In this document: positions 1-10,087 of the stretch, in pieces
Numbering within the stretch: the first letter of the stretch is position 1
How the letters are laid out: each line of letters starts with the position of its first letter
Assembly (NCBI RefSeq): GCF_003333305.1
Contig: NZ_QOLD01000095.1
Location: 41,782-105,781 of the forward strand
Source of the DNA: Candidatus Colwellia aromaticivorans
GTDB taxonomy: Bacteria > Pseudomonadota > Gammaproteobacteria > Enterobacterales > Alteromonadaceae
Direction: 5' to 3'
DNA length: 64,000 bases
Notes under the pieces: generated by a model
What the model was told of the DNA's origin: nothing
Seen by the model: only the letters and a program-made list of their open reading frames with translations
The model's database searches: none
Translations under genes and position numbers: made by a program

Positions 1-392
1 GTGACTAGGCTACACACCACTCGCCGCGATTAAAATGCTTTTATCTCGAACAAAATTTAACCTCGAAAGGTCAACAGACCCTAGTGTAAAATATGAGGAA
101 TCTTAAGTTACTTGGCACAACAAGTTAAATTGTCGCTGTTTGAGAGAGAAAAACAAAGTAATTAATGACTTCAAAGAGAAAATAGTTTGAGTTTGGTGTA
201 ATTTTATTCACTAGTTGAAAGAAAACCTAAGAAAAGCCCCTCTCTTAGGTTAGCTGACAAGTTTTTTTCTTTTAATTATTAATTTTTAGTGAACAATGAT
301 AAGTGCTCAGGTAAAATCCCTTTCTATTTTGAAGAAGCATCTTCTGTAATTCTTTTTAATAATAAATTAACCAACACCATTGATGTTATAAA
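1..392. other. Intergenic stretch before mlaF, no gene seen
   Basis: No convincing coding sequence lies in these bases. The only clear structure is a 9-bp perfect inverted repeat at 224-232 and 243-251, listed separately. The stretch should carry the promoter of the mla operon, but I cannot pick a trustworthy -35/-10 pair by eye. A gene to the left of the window may end near position 1, but nothing recognisable remains. Confidence 0.4.
216..252. terminator. Hairpin, possible terminator
   Basis: AACCTAAGA (224-232) pairs perfectly with TCTTAGGTT (243-251) around a 10-base loop. Read on the minus strand the stem is followed directly by TTTTCTTTC. On the plus strand a run of seven T follows about ten bases later. 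It could end a transcript from either side. No gene using it is visible within the window, so this is a structural call only. Confidence 0.4.
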
Positions 393-1238
393 ATGACGCT
401 ATCAGTAACAACGCCAGAAAACCTAATTGAAATTGAAAACCTTACCTTTTCAAGGGGTGAGCGTATTATTTATAATGATATTAGTTTATCTATTCCCGCA
501 GGAAAAGTAACTGCGATTATGGGACCAAGTGGTATTGGTAAAACGACATTATTACGTTTGATTGGCGGACAAATTAAACCGGACAGTGGTAAAATTTTAT
601 TATCAGGTAAAGATATTCCTAGTTTATCTCGTCATGAGCTATATGAAACACGTAAACGTATGAGCATGTTGTTTCAAAGTGGTGCGCTTTTTACCGATAT
701 GAGTGTTTATGACAACATCGCTTTTCCTATTCGTGAACATAGTAAGTTGCCAGAAAATATTATTGAAAAAATAGTATTGATGAAACTCGAAGCGGTAGGG
801 TTACGTGGAGCTCGGTTTTTGCAACCTAGCGAACTCTCTGGGGGGATGGCACGCCGTGTGGCACTTGCGCGCGCAATTGCGCTTGATCCTGAAATAATCT
901 TATACGATGAACCTTTTGCAGGTCAAGATCCCATTTCAATGGGAGTGATTGTCAGTTTAATTCGCTCACTTAGTGATGCTTTAGGATTAACATCTGTTGT
1001 CGTATCGCATGATGTTCCAGAGGTGATGAGTATTGCTGATTATATTTATATCGTTGCGGAACAAAAAATTATTGGTCATGGAACACCGGATCAAATTAGG
1101 CAAGATGACTCTGAATTAGTAAAACAATTTGTGCAAGGTAGAGCTGATGGCCCTGTACCATTTCATTATCAGGCGCCGAGTTATCAAAACGAACTTATTA
1201 AATTGTCACCCACTGCACATACACGAGGGAAGGTATAA
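393..1238 (+). CDS. mlaF: MlaF, ATPase of the phospholipid-trafficking ABC complex
   Basis: Cytoplasmic ATP-binding subunit of the inner-membrane MlaFEDB complex, which works with MlaC to keep the outer leaflet of the outer membrane free of phospholipid. The protein has 281 aa (E. coli 269). Visible ABC motifs are Walker A GPSGIGKT (44-51), the Q-loop Gln in LFQSG (about 95), signature LSGGM (148-152), Walker B IILYDEP (168-174) and the H-loop His in VVSHD (about 206). It is the first gene of mlaFEDCB. Its TAA stop overlaps the next ATG by one base, implying translational coupling. No good Shine-Dalgarno precedes the ATG at 393. I see no better in-frame start, since the N terminus aligns with the family. 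Confidence 0.95.
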   Translation: MTLSVTTPENLIEIENLTFSRGERIIYNDISLSIPAGKVTAIMGPSGIGKTTLLRLIGGQIKPDSGKILLSGKDIPSLSRHELYETRKRMSMLFQSGALFTDMSVYDNIAFPIREHSKLPENIIEKIVLMKLEAVGLRGARFLQPSELSGGMARRVALARAIALDPEIILYDEPFAGQDPISMGVIVSLIRSLSDALGLTSVVVSHDVPEVMSIADYIYIVAEQKIIGHGTPDQIRQDDSELVKQFVQGRADGPVPFHYQAPSYQNELIKLSPTAHTRGKV

Positions 1239-2014
1239 TGGGGCAGTTACAATTATTAGGGCGAAATACCTTAGCACTGATAAGCGGCTTAGGGCGTGCG
1301 GTTATTGTGTTACTTTCAGCTTTATTACATAAGCCAAATCCACGCAAAGGTATTCCGTTATTATTACAGCAACTTTATAGCGTTGGTGTGATGTCATTGA
1401 TTATTATCGTGGTGTCAGGTGCTTTTATCGGCATGGTGTTGGCATTGCAGGGCTACACCATCTTGGTTAGTTATGGCGCTGAAGCAAGTTTAGGCCCAAT
1501 GGTAGCATTATCATTATTACGTGAATTAGGTCCTGTTGTTGCGGCATTATTATTTGCTGGTAGGGCGGGCTCAGCGCTAACAGCTGAAATTGGTTTAATG
1601 AAAGCGACTGAACAATTATCTAGCTTAGAAATGATGGCTGTTGATCCACTACGCCGTGTAATAGCACCGCGCTTCTGGGCTGGTTTTATTAGCTTACCTC
1701 TGTTGGCTGCTATTTTTTCTATGGTAGGTATTCTCGGTGCACATTTGGTTGGTGTTGACTGGCTAGGTGTTGATGGAGGAACCTTTTGGTCAGTCATGCA
1801 AGATCAAGTCGATTTTAATAAAGATATTTTAAACGGCATTATTAAGAGTGTTGTTTTTGCGTTTGTAGTGACTTGGATAGCGGTATATAAAGGTTATGAT
1901 TGTGAACCCACCTCTGAAGGTATTTCTCGGGCGACTACCTCGACTGTGGTACAATCATCGTTATTAGTTTTAGCATTAGATTTTATTTTAACGGCATTGA
2001 TGTTTGCAAGATAA
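1238..2014 (+). CDS. mlaE: MlaE, permease of the phospholipid ABC complex
   Basis: Integral inner-membrane permease of the Mla complex, 258 aa against 260 in E. coli. It carries the MlaE/Ttg2B family signature: [19 protein letters not shown] near residues 95-113, then [11 protein letters not shown] at 116-126. Several hydrophobic segments follow at roughly 50-72, 145-170, 205-215 and 235-257. It starts on the ATG that overlaps the mlaF stop. The gap to mlaD is about 85 bp and holds two and a half copies of a 14-bp tandem repeat, so mlaD is slightly separated from the coupled mlaFE pair. Confidence 0.95.
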   Translation: MGQLQLLGRNTLALISGLGRAVIVLLSALLHKPNPRKGIPLLLQQLYSVGVMSLIIIVVSGAFIGMVLALQGYTILVSYGAEASLGPMVALSLLRELGPVVAALLFAGRAGSALTAEIGLMKATEQLSSLEMMAVDPLRRVIAPRFWAGFISLPLLAAIFSMVGILGAHLVGVDWLGVDGGTFWSVMQDQVDFNKDILNGIIKSVVFAFVVTWIAVYKGYDCEPTSEGISRATTSTVVQSSLLVLALDFILTALMFAR

Positions 2015-2026
2015 AGATAAGCTAAT

Positions 2027-2066
2027 AGTTTTGAGTTCACAGTTTTGAGTTCACAGTTTAGAGTTT
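2027..2066 (+). repeat. 14-bp tandem repeat between mlaE and mlaD
   Basis: AGTTTTGAGTTCAC occurs twice in succession (2027-2040 and 2041-2054), followed by a degraded third unit. It is non-coding and lies just upstream of mlaD. Similar stretches of alternating 'gag/aac-tcg' character occur near 35010-35065. Probably slippage-derived. Confidence 0.6.
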
Positions 2067-2100
2067 AAGAAAATTTATAAGGCGTTTGGTGAAAGGCATG

Positions 2101-2577
2101 ATGTCAAAAAAAATAGAATTAATGGTCGGTGTTTTTGTTGCTTTAGGTATTGCAGCATTACTTATGTTATCACTGAAAGTCGCTAATACAGGTATTACAG
2201 GTGGAGGAGAAAGTTATAATTTATTTGCCAAGTTTGATAACATTGGTGGTTTAAAAGTACGCTCACCAATAAAAGTGGGTGGTGTTGTTGTTGGCCGTGT
2301 TAGTGATATAACCCTTGATGAAGAAGATTACACGCCAGTGGTTACTATGAAAATATATAGTGAATACAACCAGTTTTCAGAAGCAACATCCGTCGCTATT
2401 TTAACCGCAGGCTTATTGGGTGAACAATACATTGGTTTACAGCCAGGCTTTATGGATGAGTCATTGGAAATGGAAATTTTACAACCAAATGATTTTATTG
2501 AAGATACCAAACCTGCTTTAGTGCTGGAAGAATTAATAGGACAGTTTTTATTTAGCCAAGGGAGCGGTGATGAGTAA
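2101..2577 (+). CDS. mlaD: MlaD, MCE-domain lipid-binding subunit
   Basis: Periplasmic substrate-binding ring subunit of the Mla complex, anchored by one N-terminal helix (about residues 7-27) and followed by an MCE domain (about 37-115) with the typical FDNIGGLKVRSPIKVGGV and LLGEQYIGL stretches. The frame is open back to a TTG at 2086, which would add MVKGM. I chose the ATG at 2101 because AAGG lies 4 bases upstream and the resulting MSKKIELMVG matches known MlaD N termini. The protein is 158 aa, shorter than E. coli MlaD (183 aa), with a short C-terminal tail after the MCE fold. Its TAA overlaps the mlaC ATG by one base. Confidence 0.93.
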   Translation: MSKKIELMVGVFVALGIAALLMLSLKVANTGITGGGESYNLFAKFDNIGGLKVRSPIKVGGVVVGRVSDITLDEEDYTPVVTMKIYSEYNQFSEATSVAILTAGLLGEQYIGLQPGFMDESLEMEILQPNDFIEDTKPALVLEELIGQFLFSQGSGDE

Positions 2578-3332
2578 TGAAAATGAAACATTTAAATAAG
2601 ATAAAGTTAATGAATCCATCATTATTGATATTAGCTATAGTGGCAAGCTTATTCAGCGTTAGTCTATTTGCGTATGATGAAGCACAAGCCGATAAATTAT
2701 CTGAGGATACAACACAGCAATCGACAAGTACTGCTCGTATTTATGTTGATAAAAAAGATCCTTATTTAATGATTAAAACTGTTGCCACTAAAACGTTTAA
2801 ACGTTTTGCTGATGAACATCAAGCAATTCAAGTTAATCCAAACATACTTAAAAATATAGTTCGAGAAGAACTAATGCCATATATTAATTATAAATATTCC
2901 GCATTTAAGGTGATTGGTAAGCATTTAAAGAAAACAACAGCGCAAGAGCGCAAAGACTTTGTGCCAGTATTTCGAGATTATTTAGTGACCTCATATGCGC
3001 AAGTGTTCACCTTATATGATAATCAACCAGTTGAATTTGCACCGGCAAAGAACTTTAGCGATAAAAAAATTGTTGCTGTAAATACCCGTGTTATTATGCA
3101 AGGAAGAGATAACATTGATGTCTCTTTCAAAGTAAGAAAAAATAGAAAAACTAATGAGTGGAAAGCATTCGATATGGTTGCTGAGGGAGTCAGTTTACTT
3201 GACAGTAAACAAGCAGAATTGGGCGGTGTGATTCGTCAAAAAGGTCTTCCTTATGTGACTGAATTATTAAAGAAAAAAAGTGAACGCGATATAGTTTTTA
3301 AAACTAAATCAGTGAAAAACAAATCGGGTTAA
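2577..3332 (+). CDS. mlaC: MlaC, periplasmic phospholipid shuttle
   Basis: Soluble periplasmic carrier (Tol_Tol_Ttg2 family) that passes phospholipid between the outer-membrane MlaA-porin complex and MlaFEDB. The protein has 251 aa, longer than the E. coli 211, mainly through the N-terminal signal region and linker. A hydrophobic signal segment runs over about residues 14-32. The family core begins near residue 58 (DPYLMIKTVATKTFKRF) and ends with KGLPYVTELLKKKSERD. The start codon overlaps the mlaD stop. A 310-bp repeat element begins six bases after its stop and separates it from mlaB. Confidence 0.93.
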   Translation: MKMKHLNKIKLMNPSLLILAIVASLFSVSLFAYDEAQADKLSEDTTQQSTSTARIYVDKKDPYLMIKTVATKTFKRFADEHQAIQVNPNILKNIVREELMPYINYKYSAFKVIGKHLKKTTAQERKDFVPVFRDYLVTSYAQVFTLYDNQPVEFAPAKNFSDKKIVAVNTRVIMQGRDNIDVSFKVRKNRKTNEWKAFDMVAEGVSLLDSKQAELGGVIRQKGLPYVTELLKKKSERDIVFKTKSVKNKSG

Positions 3333-3338
3333 GGTACA

Positions 3339-3648
3339 TACTCATAATACTTCAAAATGTCTGTTTCAGGACGCTTGAGCGACTCATGATCAAGGCGCTT
3401 GTTTTTATTAATGGTTGCTCCCTTAAAAAAAGGAGCAACGATGAGCGTGATTTGCTCATACGTCCCCGCAGGGCGAGTTTAAAAGGCTTATATGCGACGT
3501 TATTGATTTCGACAATGGCGCTACATGGATGTAGCTTACTAGAGAATGCAGGAGCACATTCTCCTGAACAACCATTCTCTTTAATCAATGCCTTGCCTCT
3601 AAGCCTTTTAATTCTCGCTGAAACGAGTATTTCGAGGTAATATGAGTA
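3339..3648. repeat. Dispersed hairpin repeat, family A copy 1 (inside mla operon)
   Basis: A 310-bp MITE-like element fills the mlaC-mlaB gap. Its ends are imperfect inverted repeats of about 31 bp (TACTCATAATACTTC at the left; the right end complements TACTCATATTACCTC). A second, internal inverted pair (GGGCGAGTTTAAAAGG near 3470; its partner is CCTTTTAATTCTCGC near 3603) flanks two small hairpins: GCTACAT/ATGTAGC and GAGAATG/CATTCTC (about 3521-3565). Copy 2 is at 45647 and a relative with different ends is at 30170. A spurious 84-codon frame crosses it. Confidence 0.85.
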
Positions 3649-3658
3649 TATTGAACGT

Positions 3659-3955
3659 ATGACAATAATATCCTTAAATATCACTACTACGCCAGTTGAA
3701 CTTAGTGGTGAGTTAACCCGACATTCTATTATGCAAATAACAAAAGAAAGCATTAAAGCCTTATTTTTACCCTCATCAACTACACTTGATTTAGCACAAA
3801 TAACGCGAATAGACACCGCTGGATTAGCTTGGCTTTTCTATTTATTAGAACAAGCAAATATTGAGGGCTGTCAATTATCTTTTGTTAACATACCCACTAA
3901 ACTAGATAAACTCATTCGCTTAAGTGGCGTTGAGGGCTTTTTGCCAGTTCAATAA
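3659..3955 (+). CDS. mlaB: MlaB, STAS-domain subunit of the Mla complex
   Basis: Small cytoplasmic STAS protein that binds MlaF and stabilises the complex; 98 aa against 97 in E. coli. The STAS core ITRIDTAGLAWLFYLLEQ (about 46-63) holds the conserved D-[ST]-AGLA loop. The gene starts with ATG ten bases after repeat element A1 ends, and I see no strong Shine-Dalgarno, so its translation may depend on upstream ribosomes. It stays in the normal mlaFEDCB order despite the insertion. Another repeat (family B) begins immediately after its stop. Confidence 0.9.
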   Translation: MTIISLNITTTPVELSGELTRHSIMQITKESIKALFLPSSTTLDLAQITRIDTAGLAWLFYLLEQANIEGCQLSFVNIPTKLDKLIRLSGVEGFLPVQ

Positions 3956-3958
3956 TAA

Positions 3959-4115
3959 TACCAATTAAATTAATTAAGGGGTCAAATTTTAATGAAGATA
4001 AATTTTCAAGAACAAGGCGCTTGATTGACCAATAGCTGGCTATTGGGATTGAAAGCAACAATGTTATTGGATATTTAGACCATTTAAAAAGATCACTTAG
4101 TTAGTTTGATTGGTA
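3959..4115. repeat. 157-bp dispersed repeat, family B copy 1
   Basis: A 157-bp element with inverted ends TACCAATTAAATTAATTAA and its near-complement TTAGTTAGTTTGATTGGTA. It is almost identical, base for base and in length, to the copy at 12041-12197. It contains an internal hairpin around CCAATAGCtgGCTATTGG. It has no coding capacity. Near-identity of the two copies suggests recent movement or conversion. Confidence 0.85.
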
Positions 4116-4173
4116 TAAGATCAAGTGATTCATTAATTCACTTGGTGTAAATAACCAGATTGAGGAACGACTC

Positions 4174-4425
4174 TTGGAAGTACAAGAAATTGAAAAACTA
4201 ATTAACGACGCACTAACGCTTGATGAACTTCAAGTTAAATTCGACGGTTCACAATGTAGTGTTGTCGCGGTAGCTGATATGTTTGGTGATTTATCACGTG
4301 TTAAACGTCAACAAGTGGTATTTGCAACGTTAGCAGATGCTATTAAAGACGGAAGTATTCATGCTGTTACAGTAAAAACCTTTACTAAAGCACAATGGCA
4401 ACGTGATAAATTGTTTAATATGTAA
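4174..4425 (+). CDS. ibaG: IbaG, BolA-family protein
   Basis: BolA/IbaG-family protein of 83 aa (E. coli IbaG 84 aa). Family members bind monothiol glutaredoxins and iron-sulfur clusters. The conserved location next to mla and murA is the same as in E. coli (yrbA). I read the start as TTG at 4174, because GAGGAA sits 7 bases upstream and the product MEVQEIEKLI begins like known IbaG. The family core FDGSQCSVVAVADMFGDLSRVKRQQ includes a cysteine. The C-terminal KTFTKAQW is typical. Confidence 0.92.
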   Translation: MEVQEIEKLINDALTLDELQVKFDGSQCSVVAVADMFGDLSRVKRQQVVFATLADAIKDGSIHAVTVKTFTKAQWQRDKLFNM

Positions 4426-4445
4426 AGGCATGTAATACTGGTTAT

Positions 4446-4486
4446 ACTCAAGTTACTTCAAAATGCATTTTGAAGTAGCTTGAGTC
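4446..4486. repeat. Near-perfect palindrome after ibaG
   Basis: ACTCAAGTTACTTCAAAATG and CATTTTGAAGTAGCTTGAGT are complementary with one mismatch and abut with no loop. The stem could act as a transcription terminator for ibaG, but only a weak T-rich stretch follows. The sequence resembles the ends of family A repeats (ACTTCAAAATG), so it may be a minimal relic of that family. Confidence 0.65.
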
Positions 4487-4528
4487 TATATAGTCAATTT
4501 ATTTTATTCATTTATAAGTAAGAAGTAA

Positions 4529-5812
<1,284 letters not shown>

Positions 5813-5813
5813 T

Positions 5814-5998
5814 GCTTCGACTGCTCATACTTCGCGCTCAGCATGAACGGCGGTGTATATCTGTTCGGCTGTATATATTCCGTTTACCTGTGCATATTCC
5901 GTTTGCCTGTGCATATTCCGTTTGTCCTGAGCCGGTCGAAGGAAGCTTGTCGCCCTTCGACTATTCGTTCCTCATGCTCAGGATGAGCGGATATTTTT
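5814..5998. repeat. REP-like inverted repeat with 19-bp tandem units
   Basis: The region after murA starts with CTTCGACTGCTC...CTCAGCATGAAC and ends with CCTTCGACTATTC...CTCAGGATGAGC. This is the common proteobacterial 'ttcgac...gctcaggatgaac' REP type, also present inverted at 13950-13996. Between them, about 5868-5928, a 19-bp unit ending in CATATTCCGTTTG is repeated three times. A 70-codon open frame crosses it but looks like no protein. Confidence 0.7.
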
Positions 5999-6106
5999 CA
6001 TTTGTCACCTTTTTGATAGGCTAAATTGCCCAAAATAACCAGCACACTCTGCCTACTTCAAATTAAAATTCCTGCTCAAACTTATCATTAAAATAAAGCT
6101 AACTAT

Positions 6107-6155
6107 AATAACTACAGATAGTATTAGTTTGAATAACTACAAATAGTACTAGTTT
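6107..6155 (+). promoter_or_regulatory. Direct 24-bp repeats upstream of putA
   Basis: AATAACTACAGATAGTATTAG (6107-) and AATAACTACAAATAGTACTAG (6132-) form two 24-bp units with two mismatches, 25 bp apart start to start, ending about 20 bp before the putA start. Spacing near 2.5 helical turns and the promoter-proximal position suggest a binding site for a regulator. The encoded PutA lacks its own DNA-binding domain, so the regulator would be a separate protein. This is inference; it could also be a simple duplication. Confidence 0.4.
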
Positions 6156-6174
6156 TCACTTTTGAGGATTCTCC

Positions 6175-9100
6175 ATGCTTTTCACTGGCTCGTTAACTAC
6201 TGATTGCCCTATTCGTCAAAAAATCCGTGAATTTTATCGTATTGATGAAAATGTTGCTGTTGATCATATTCTTCCTTTTGCTGAGATAAATGTTAGTGCT
6301 AGAAGCCGTGCTTGGGAACGCGCGCGTAAAATAGTTTTACAAATCCGTGATGATCAATCAGGCAATGGCGCTATTGATGCATTATTAAATGAATATTCAC
6401 TGTCTACAGAAGAAGGCGTGGTATTAATGTGTTTAGCTGAAGCTTTGTTACGTGTACCTGATAAGCACACACAGGATGCGTTAATACGCGATAAAATTTC
6501 TCACGGTCAATGGAGTACACACTTAGGCTCCAGTGATTCTCTTTTTGTTAATGCTTCCTCATGGGGGTTATTGATTACTGGCTCTATGGTTGATTATGCC
6601 GACAAACGTAAACAAGATAGGTTTGGTTTATTGAAAAAAACACTCGGTCGATTAGGTGAGCCTGTTATTAGAAAGTCGATGAACTATGCCATGAAAATTA
6701 TGGGTGAGCAGTTTGTTATGGGAGAAACTATTGATGCGGCAACTAACCGTGCGGCAACAAAAGAGCAACAAGGTTATGTTTATTCTTATGACATGCTTGG
6801 CGAAGGCGCTCGTACCATGGCTGATGCAGATCGATATTTAAAATCCTACCAAGACGCTATTAAATCTATAGGTCAGGTAGCTTTGGCATCAGGTAAAAAT
6901 GATCCCCGTCGAGTGCCAGGCATTTCAGTAAAATTATCGGCTATCCACCCACGTTATGAATTTACCCATAAATCACGAGCGATGGCTGAAATAGTCCCTA
7001 AATTGAAAGCTCTTTGTTTGCAGGCCAAGCAGTATAATATTGGTCTAACGATTGATGCTGAAGAATCTGAGCGTTTAGAACTTTCATTAGATATTATTGA
7101 AGCCGTTTTTACTGATACCGATTTAGGCGATTGGCAAGGCTTTGGAATGGCACTACAAGCGTATCAAAAACGTGCCATGTTTGTCGTTGAATGGCTTCGA
7201 GCACTAACGCTACGAACTAACCGTCGTATGATGGTACGGCTAGTAAAAGGTGCTTATTGGGATACTGAGATTAAAAATGCCCAAAAAGATGGTATGGCTC
7301 ATTTCCCTGTATTTACCCGTAAATCATCCACTGATGTTTCTTATCACGCCTGTGCCAATAAGCTACTTGATTATCGCGATAGTATTTATCCGCAGTTTGC
7401 TACGCACAATGCCTATACCGCCGCCACTATAGTTGAGTTAGCGGGTGATGATAAGCAAGGTTTTGAATTTCAATGTTTACATGGAATGGGAGATTCCTTA
7501 TATGATCAAATTGTTGCTGGTGAGGGTATTCAATGTCGTATTTATGCACCTGTGGGGCATCATGAAGATTTACTGGCTTACCTAGTACGTCGGCTATTAG
7601 AAAACGGAGCTAACTCTTCATTTGTTAATGCCATTGTAGATGAAGCGAGACCGGTGGAGTCGTTACTTGAAGATCCCGTTGAGAAAACCCAGCGCTTGAA
7701 AATAAAATATAATAAGCAAATTATCATGCCTATTGATTTGTACCGTGATGAAAGTAAGCGTAGTGAGTGTGATGTTTTAGCAAGTAGAGATAATTCAAAG
7801 GGTTTAGATTTAACTGATATTAACGAAATAATGCCTTTAAAGTCAGCGTTAGATAATTGGTTTGTTGGTCATTTACTTAATAAAAATGAAGTACCAGAGG
7901 GCGCTAATGCTGTAAAAAACCCTGCCAAGCATAGTGAAATAATAGGCTTTCATTATCATCACTCTGAAGATGATATACGGTCTTTGATAGACAAAGCTGA
8001 GAGTGCTTTTACTTCATGGTCAACAACATCTGTGAATGAGCGAGCGGCTTTGCTGTATCGTATCGGTGATATTTTAGAACGTCATATGAATGAGTTAATT
8101 GCCCTTTGCATTAAAGAAGCGGGAAAAACGGCTCAAGATGGTATTGATGAAGTACGAGAAACAGTTGATTTTTGCAGATATTATGCTGCGCGTGCCATTG
8201 AATTAAGTGCAGATGAAAGGATAGAAGCCCGTGGTGTAGTCTTATGTATTAGCCCATGGAATTTTCCGTTAGCGATATTTTTAGGGCAAGTGGCAGCCGC
8301 TATTGTTACCGGTAATACGGTAATAGCAAAACCAGCAGAGCAAACTGGGCTAATTGCTTTACGCGCTATTGAGTTGATGCACTCGGTGGGTTTACCGATA
8401 AATGTAGTGCAAGCGGTCATTGCGCCAGGACGTGTTGTTGGCTCGGTCATTGTGCCAGATGAACGTGTTGCTGCAGTAATGTTTACTGGCTCTACTGAAA
8501 CAGGAACCCGTATTTCACAATCCTTAGCTAAGCGCGGTGGTGATCAAGTGCCATTCATCGCTGAAACAGGTGGCCAAAACTGCATGATAGTTGATTCAAC
8601 GGCTTTACCTGAGCAAGTAGTCGATGATGTTATCTCATCGGGCTTCCAATCAGCAGGCCAACGATGTTCAGCATTAAGAGTATTATTTCTACAAGAAGAT
8701 ATTGCCGATAAAGTTATTACAATGCTTAAAGGCGCCTTAGCTGAGTTACACGTTGGTGATCCTGCAAGATTAAGTACTGATATTGGCCCGGTTATCGATC
8801 AAAAAGCCCTTGATGCCCTTAATGCTCACAGTGATTATATGCAAACCAATGGCAAGTTATTGTATCAGTGTGCTTTATTTGATGGCAAAGCTGATGAAAA
8901 TAATACTGATAAAGATGGTCACTTCTTCTTTGCCCCACGTTTGTATGAAATTAGTGATATTGATGTATTAACTAAAGAGGTTTTTGGTCCTTGCGTGCAT
9001 ATTGTTCGTTTTAAAGGCAATGAAATTGAACAAGTTGTTGAAAAAGTTAATGGCACAGGTTTTGGTTTAACGATGGGTATTCATACGCGTATTGAACACC

Positions 9101-10044
9101 GAGCTATAGAATTAGCTAAACTATCACGTGCGGGAAATGTATACATAAACCGTAACATGATTGGCGCTATTGTGGGTGTGCAACCCTTTGGCGGTCGTGG
9201 TCTTTCGGGTACTGGTCCTAAAGCAGGAGGACCAAATTATTTAACACGTTTGGTCAAAGAAAAAGTCACGACAAATGAAGAACAGTTTAACTTTTTACCT
9301 TCGCAAGTGATTACTTTAACGGGTGATAATAGCGCACAGCGAGAAGCTAAACGACTAATGAATCAGGCAGAAAAATCAGAAAAAAAATGGCGTGTAAGCG
9401 AGATAAATACGCGTATTTCTTATGTCCGTCAGTTATTAGCTAAAATTGCTCATGTGGAAATTGTAGATGATCTGGCCGATGATCTAAATCGCACGTTATC
9501 TTCGGCACGTGATCAGTTAATTAATATTGAAAAATGTCTTAAAAAACCGAAGATATTACCCGGGCCGACTGGTGAATCGAATAGACTTTATTTAGAAAAT
9601 AGAGGGGTAATCATTTGTTTTGCTGATGAAAAGGTTAGTTTTCATTTTTGGGTAATGTCATTAGTGACTGCATTAGCGACGGGTAATAGTGTGGTAACCG
9701 TTGTGACTGATTTGTTTTATGAAGAAGCGTTAGCGTTTAGAGATAAATTTATATCGACAGGCGCTGATCAGGGAGTATTTCAAGTAGCTAAATCAGGCCA
9801 CTTAGAAACGATGCTAGCGCACTCTGCATTAGCGGGCGTTGTGGTTGAAAGCCATTGTGACCGTAAACATTACATGAGTGAAAAATTAGCGCAACGTAGT
9901 GGTGCTATATTACCTGTAATAACCTCTGAATATTTTGATAAGCTAATTCAGCGATTGCTAACAGAGAAAACTATTAGTATTGATACCACCGCATCTGGCG
10001 GTAATACTTCGTTAATGACGCTAGTTGAAGAAGAGGAAGTGTAG
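6175..10044 (+). CDS. putA: PutA, proline dehydrogenase / P5C dehydrogenase (no DNA-binding domain)
   Basis: Bifunctional enzyme oxidising L-proline to L-glutamate through P5C, with FAD in the N-terminal half and NAD in the C-terminal half. The protein has 1289 aa. The proline dehydrogenase barrel spans about 180-500, with KGAYWD near 358-363 and LVRRLLENGANSSFVN at its end. The aldehyde dehydrogenase domain spans about 600-1020, with CISPWNFP, FTGSTETG, AETGGQNC and the catalytic Cys831 in GQRCSALR. A C-terminal extension of about 240 aa resembles the ALDH-fold domain of long PutAs. The ribbon-helix-helix repressor domain at the E. coli N terminus is absent, so this is a type B PutA. GAGGA lies 7 bases before the ATG. 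It appears to be a single-gene unit. Confidence 0.96.
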   Translation: MLFTGSLTTDCPIRQKIREFYRIDENVAVDHILPFAEINVSARSRAWERARKIVLQIRDDQSGNGAIDALLNEYSLSTEEGVVLMCLAEALLRVPDKHTQDALIRDKISHGQWSTHLGSSDSLFVNASSWGLLITGSMVDYADKRKQDRFGLLKKTLGRLGEPVIRKSMNYAMKIMGEQFVMGETIDAATNRAATKEQQGYVYSYDMLGEGARTMADADRYLKSYQDAIKSIGQVALASGKNDPRRVPGISVKLSAIHPRYEFTHKSRAMAEIVPKLKALCLQAKQYNIGLTIDAEESERLELSLDIIEAVFTDTDLGDWQGFGMALQAYQKRAMFVVEWLRALTLRTNRRMMVRLVKGAYWDTEIKNAQKDGMAHFPVFTRKSSTDVSYHACANKLLDYRDSIYPQFATHNAYTAATIVELAGDDKQGFEFQCLHGMGDSLYDQIVAGEGIQCRIYAPVGHHEDLLAYLVRRLLENGANSSFVNAIVDEARPVESLLEDPVEKTQRLKIKYNKQIIMPIDLYRDESKRSECDVLASRDNSKGLDLTDINEIMPLKSALDNWFVGHLLNKNEVPEGANAVKNPAKHSEIIGFHYHHSEDDIRSLIDKAESAFTSWSTTSVNERAALLYRIGDILERHMNELIALCIKEAGKTAQDGIDEVRETVDFCRYYAARAIELSADERIEARGVVLCISPWNFPLAIFLGQVAAAIVTGNTVIAKPAEQTGLIALRAIELMHSVGLPINVVQAVIAPGRVVGSVIVPDERVAAVMFTGSTETGTRISQSLAKRGGDQVPFIAETGGQNCMIVDSTALPEQVVDDVISSGFQSAGQRCSALRVLFLQEDIADKVITMLKGALAELHVGDPARLSTDIGPVIDQKALDALNAHSDYMQTNGKLLYQCALFDGKADENNTDKDGHFFFAPRLYEISDIDVLTKEVFGPCVHIVRFKGNEIEQVVEKVNGTGFGLTMGIHTRIEHRAIELAKLSRAGNVYINRNMIGAIVGVQPFGGRGLSGTGPKAGGPNYLTRLVKEKVTTNEEQFNFLPSQVITLTGDNSAQREAKRLMNQAEKSEKKWRVSEINTRISYVRQLLAKIAHVEIVDDLADDLNRTLSSARDQLINIEKCLKKPKILPGPTGESNRLYLENRGVIICFADEKVSFHFWVMSLVTALATGNSVVTVVTDLFYEEALAFRDKFISTGADQGVFQVAKSGHLETMLAHSALAGVVVESHCDRKHYMSEKLAQRSGAILPVITSEYFDKLIQRLLTEKTISIDTTASGGNTSLMTLVEEEEV

Positions 10045-10087
10045 TTATGTTACGCACTCAAGTGTAAGCATGATTTAGTCGTTGGCA

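Noticed and set aside
1471..1797. Antisense frames over mlaE, murA, leuA, parC and putA
   Set aside because: They are shadows of strongly conserved genes on the other strand.
3386..3640. 84-codon open frame with a lipobox-like MALHGCSLL stretch inside repeat A1
   Set aside because: The same peptide stretch recurs in the repeat at 30170 and is explained by the conserved DNA hairpin; no ribosome site or codon-use signal supports a protein.
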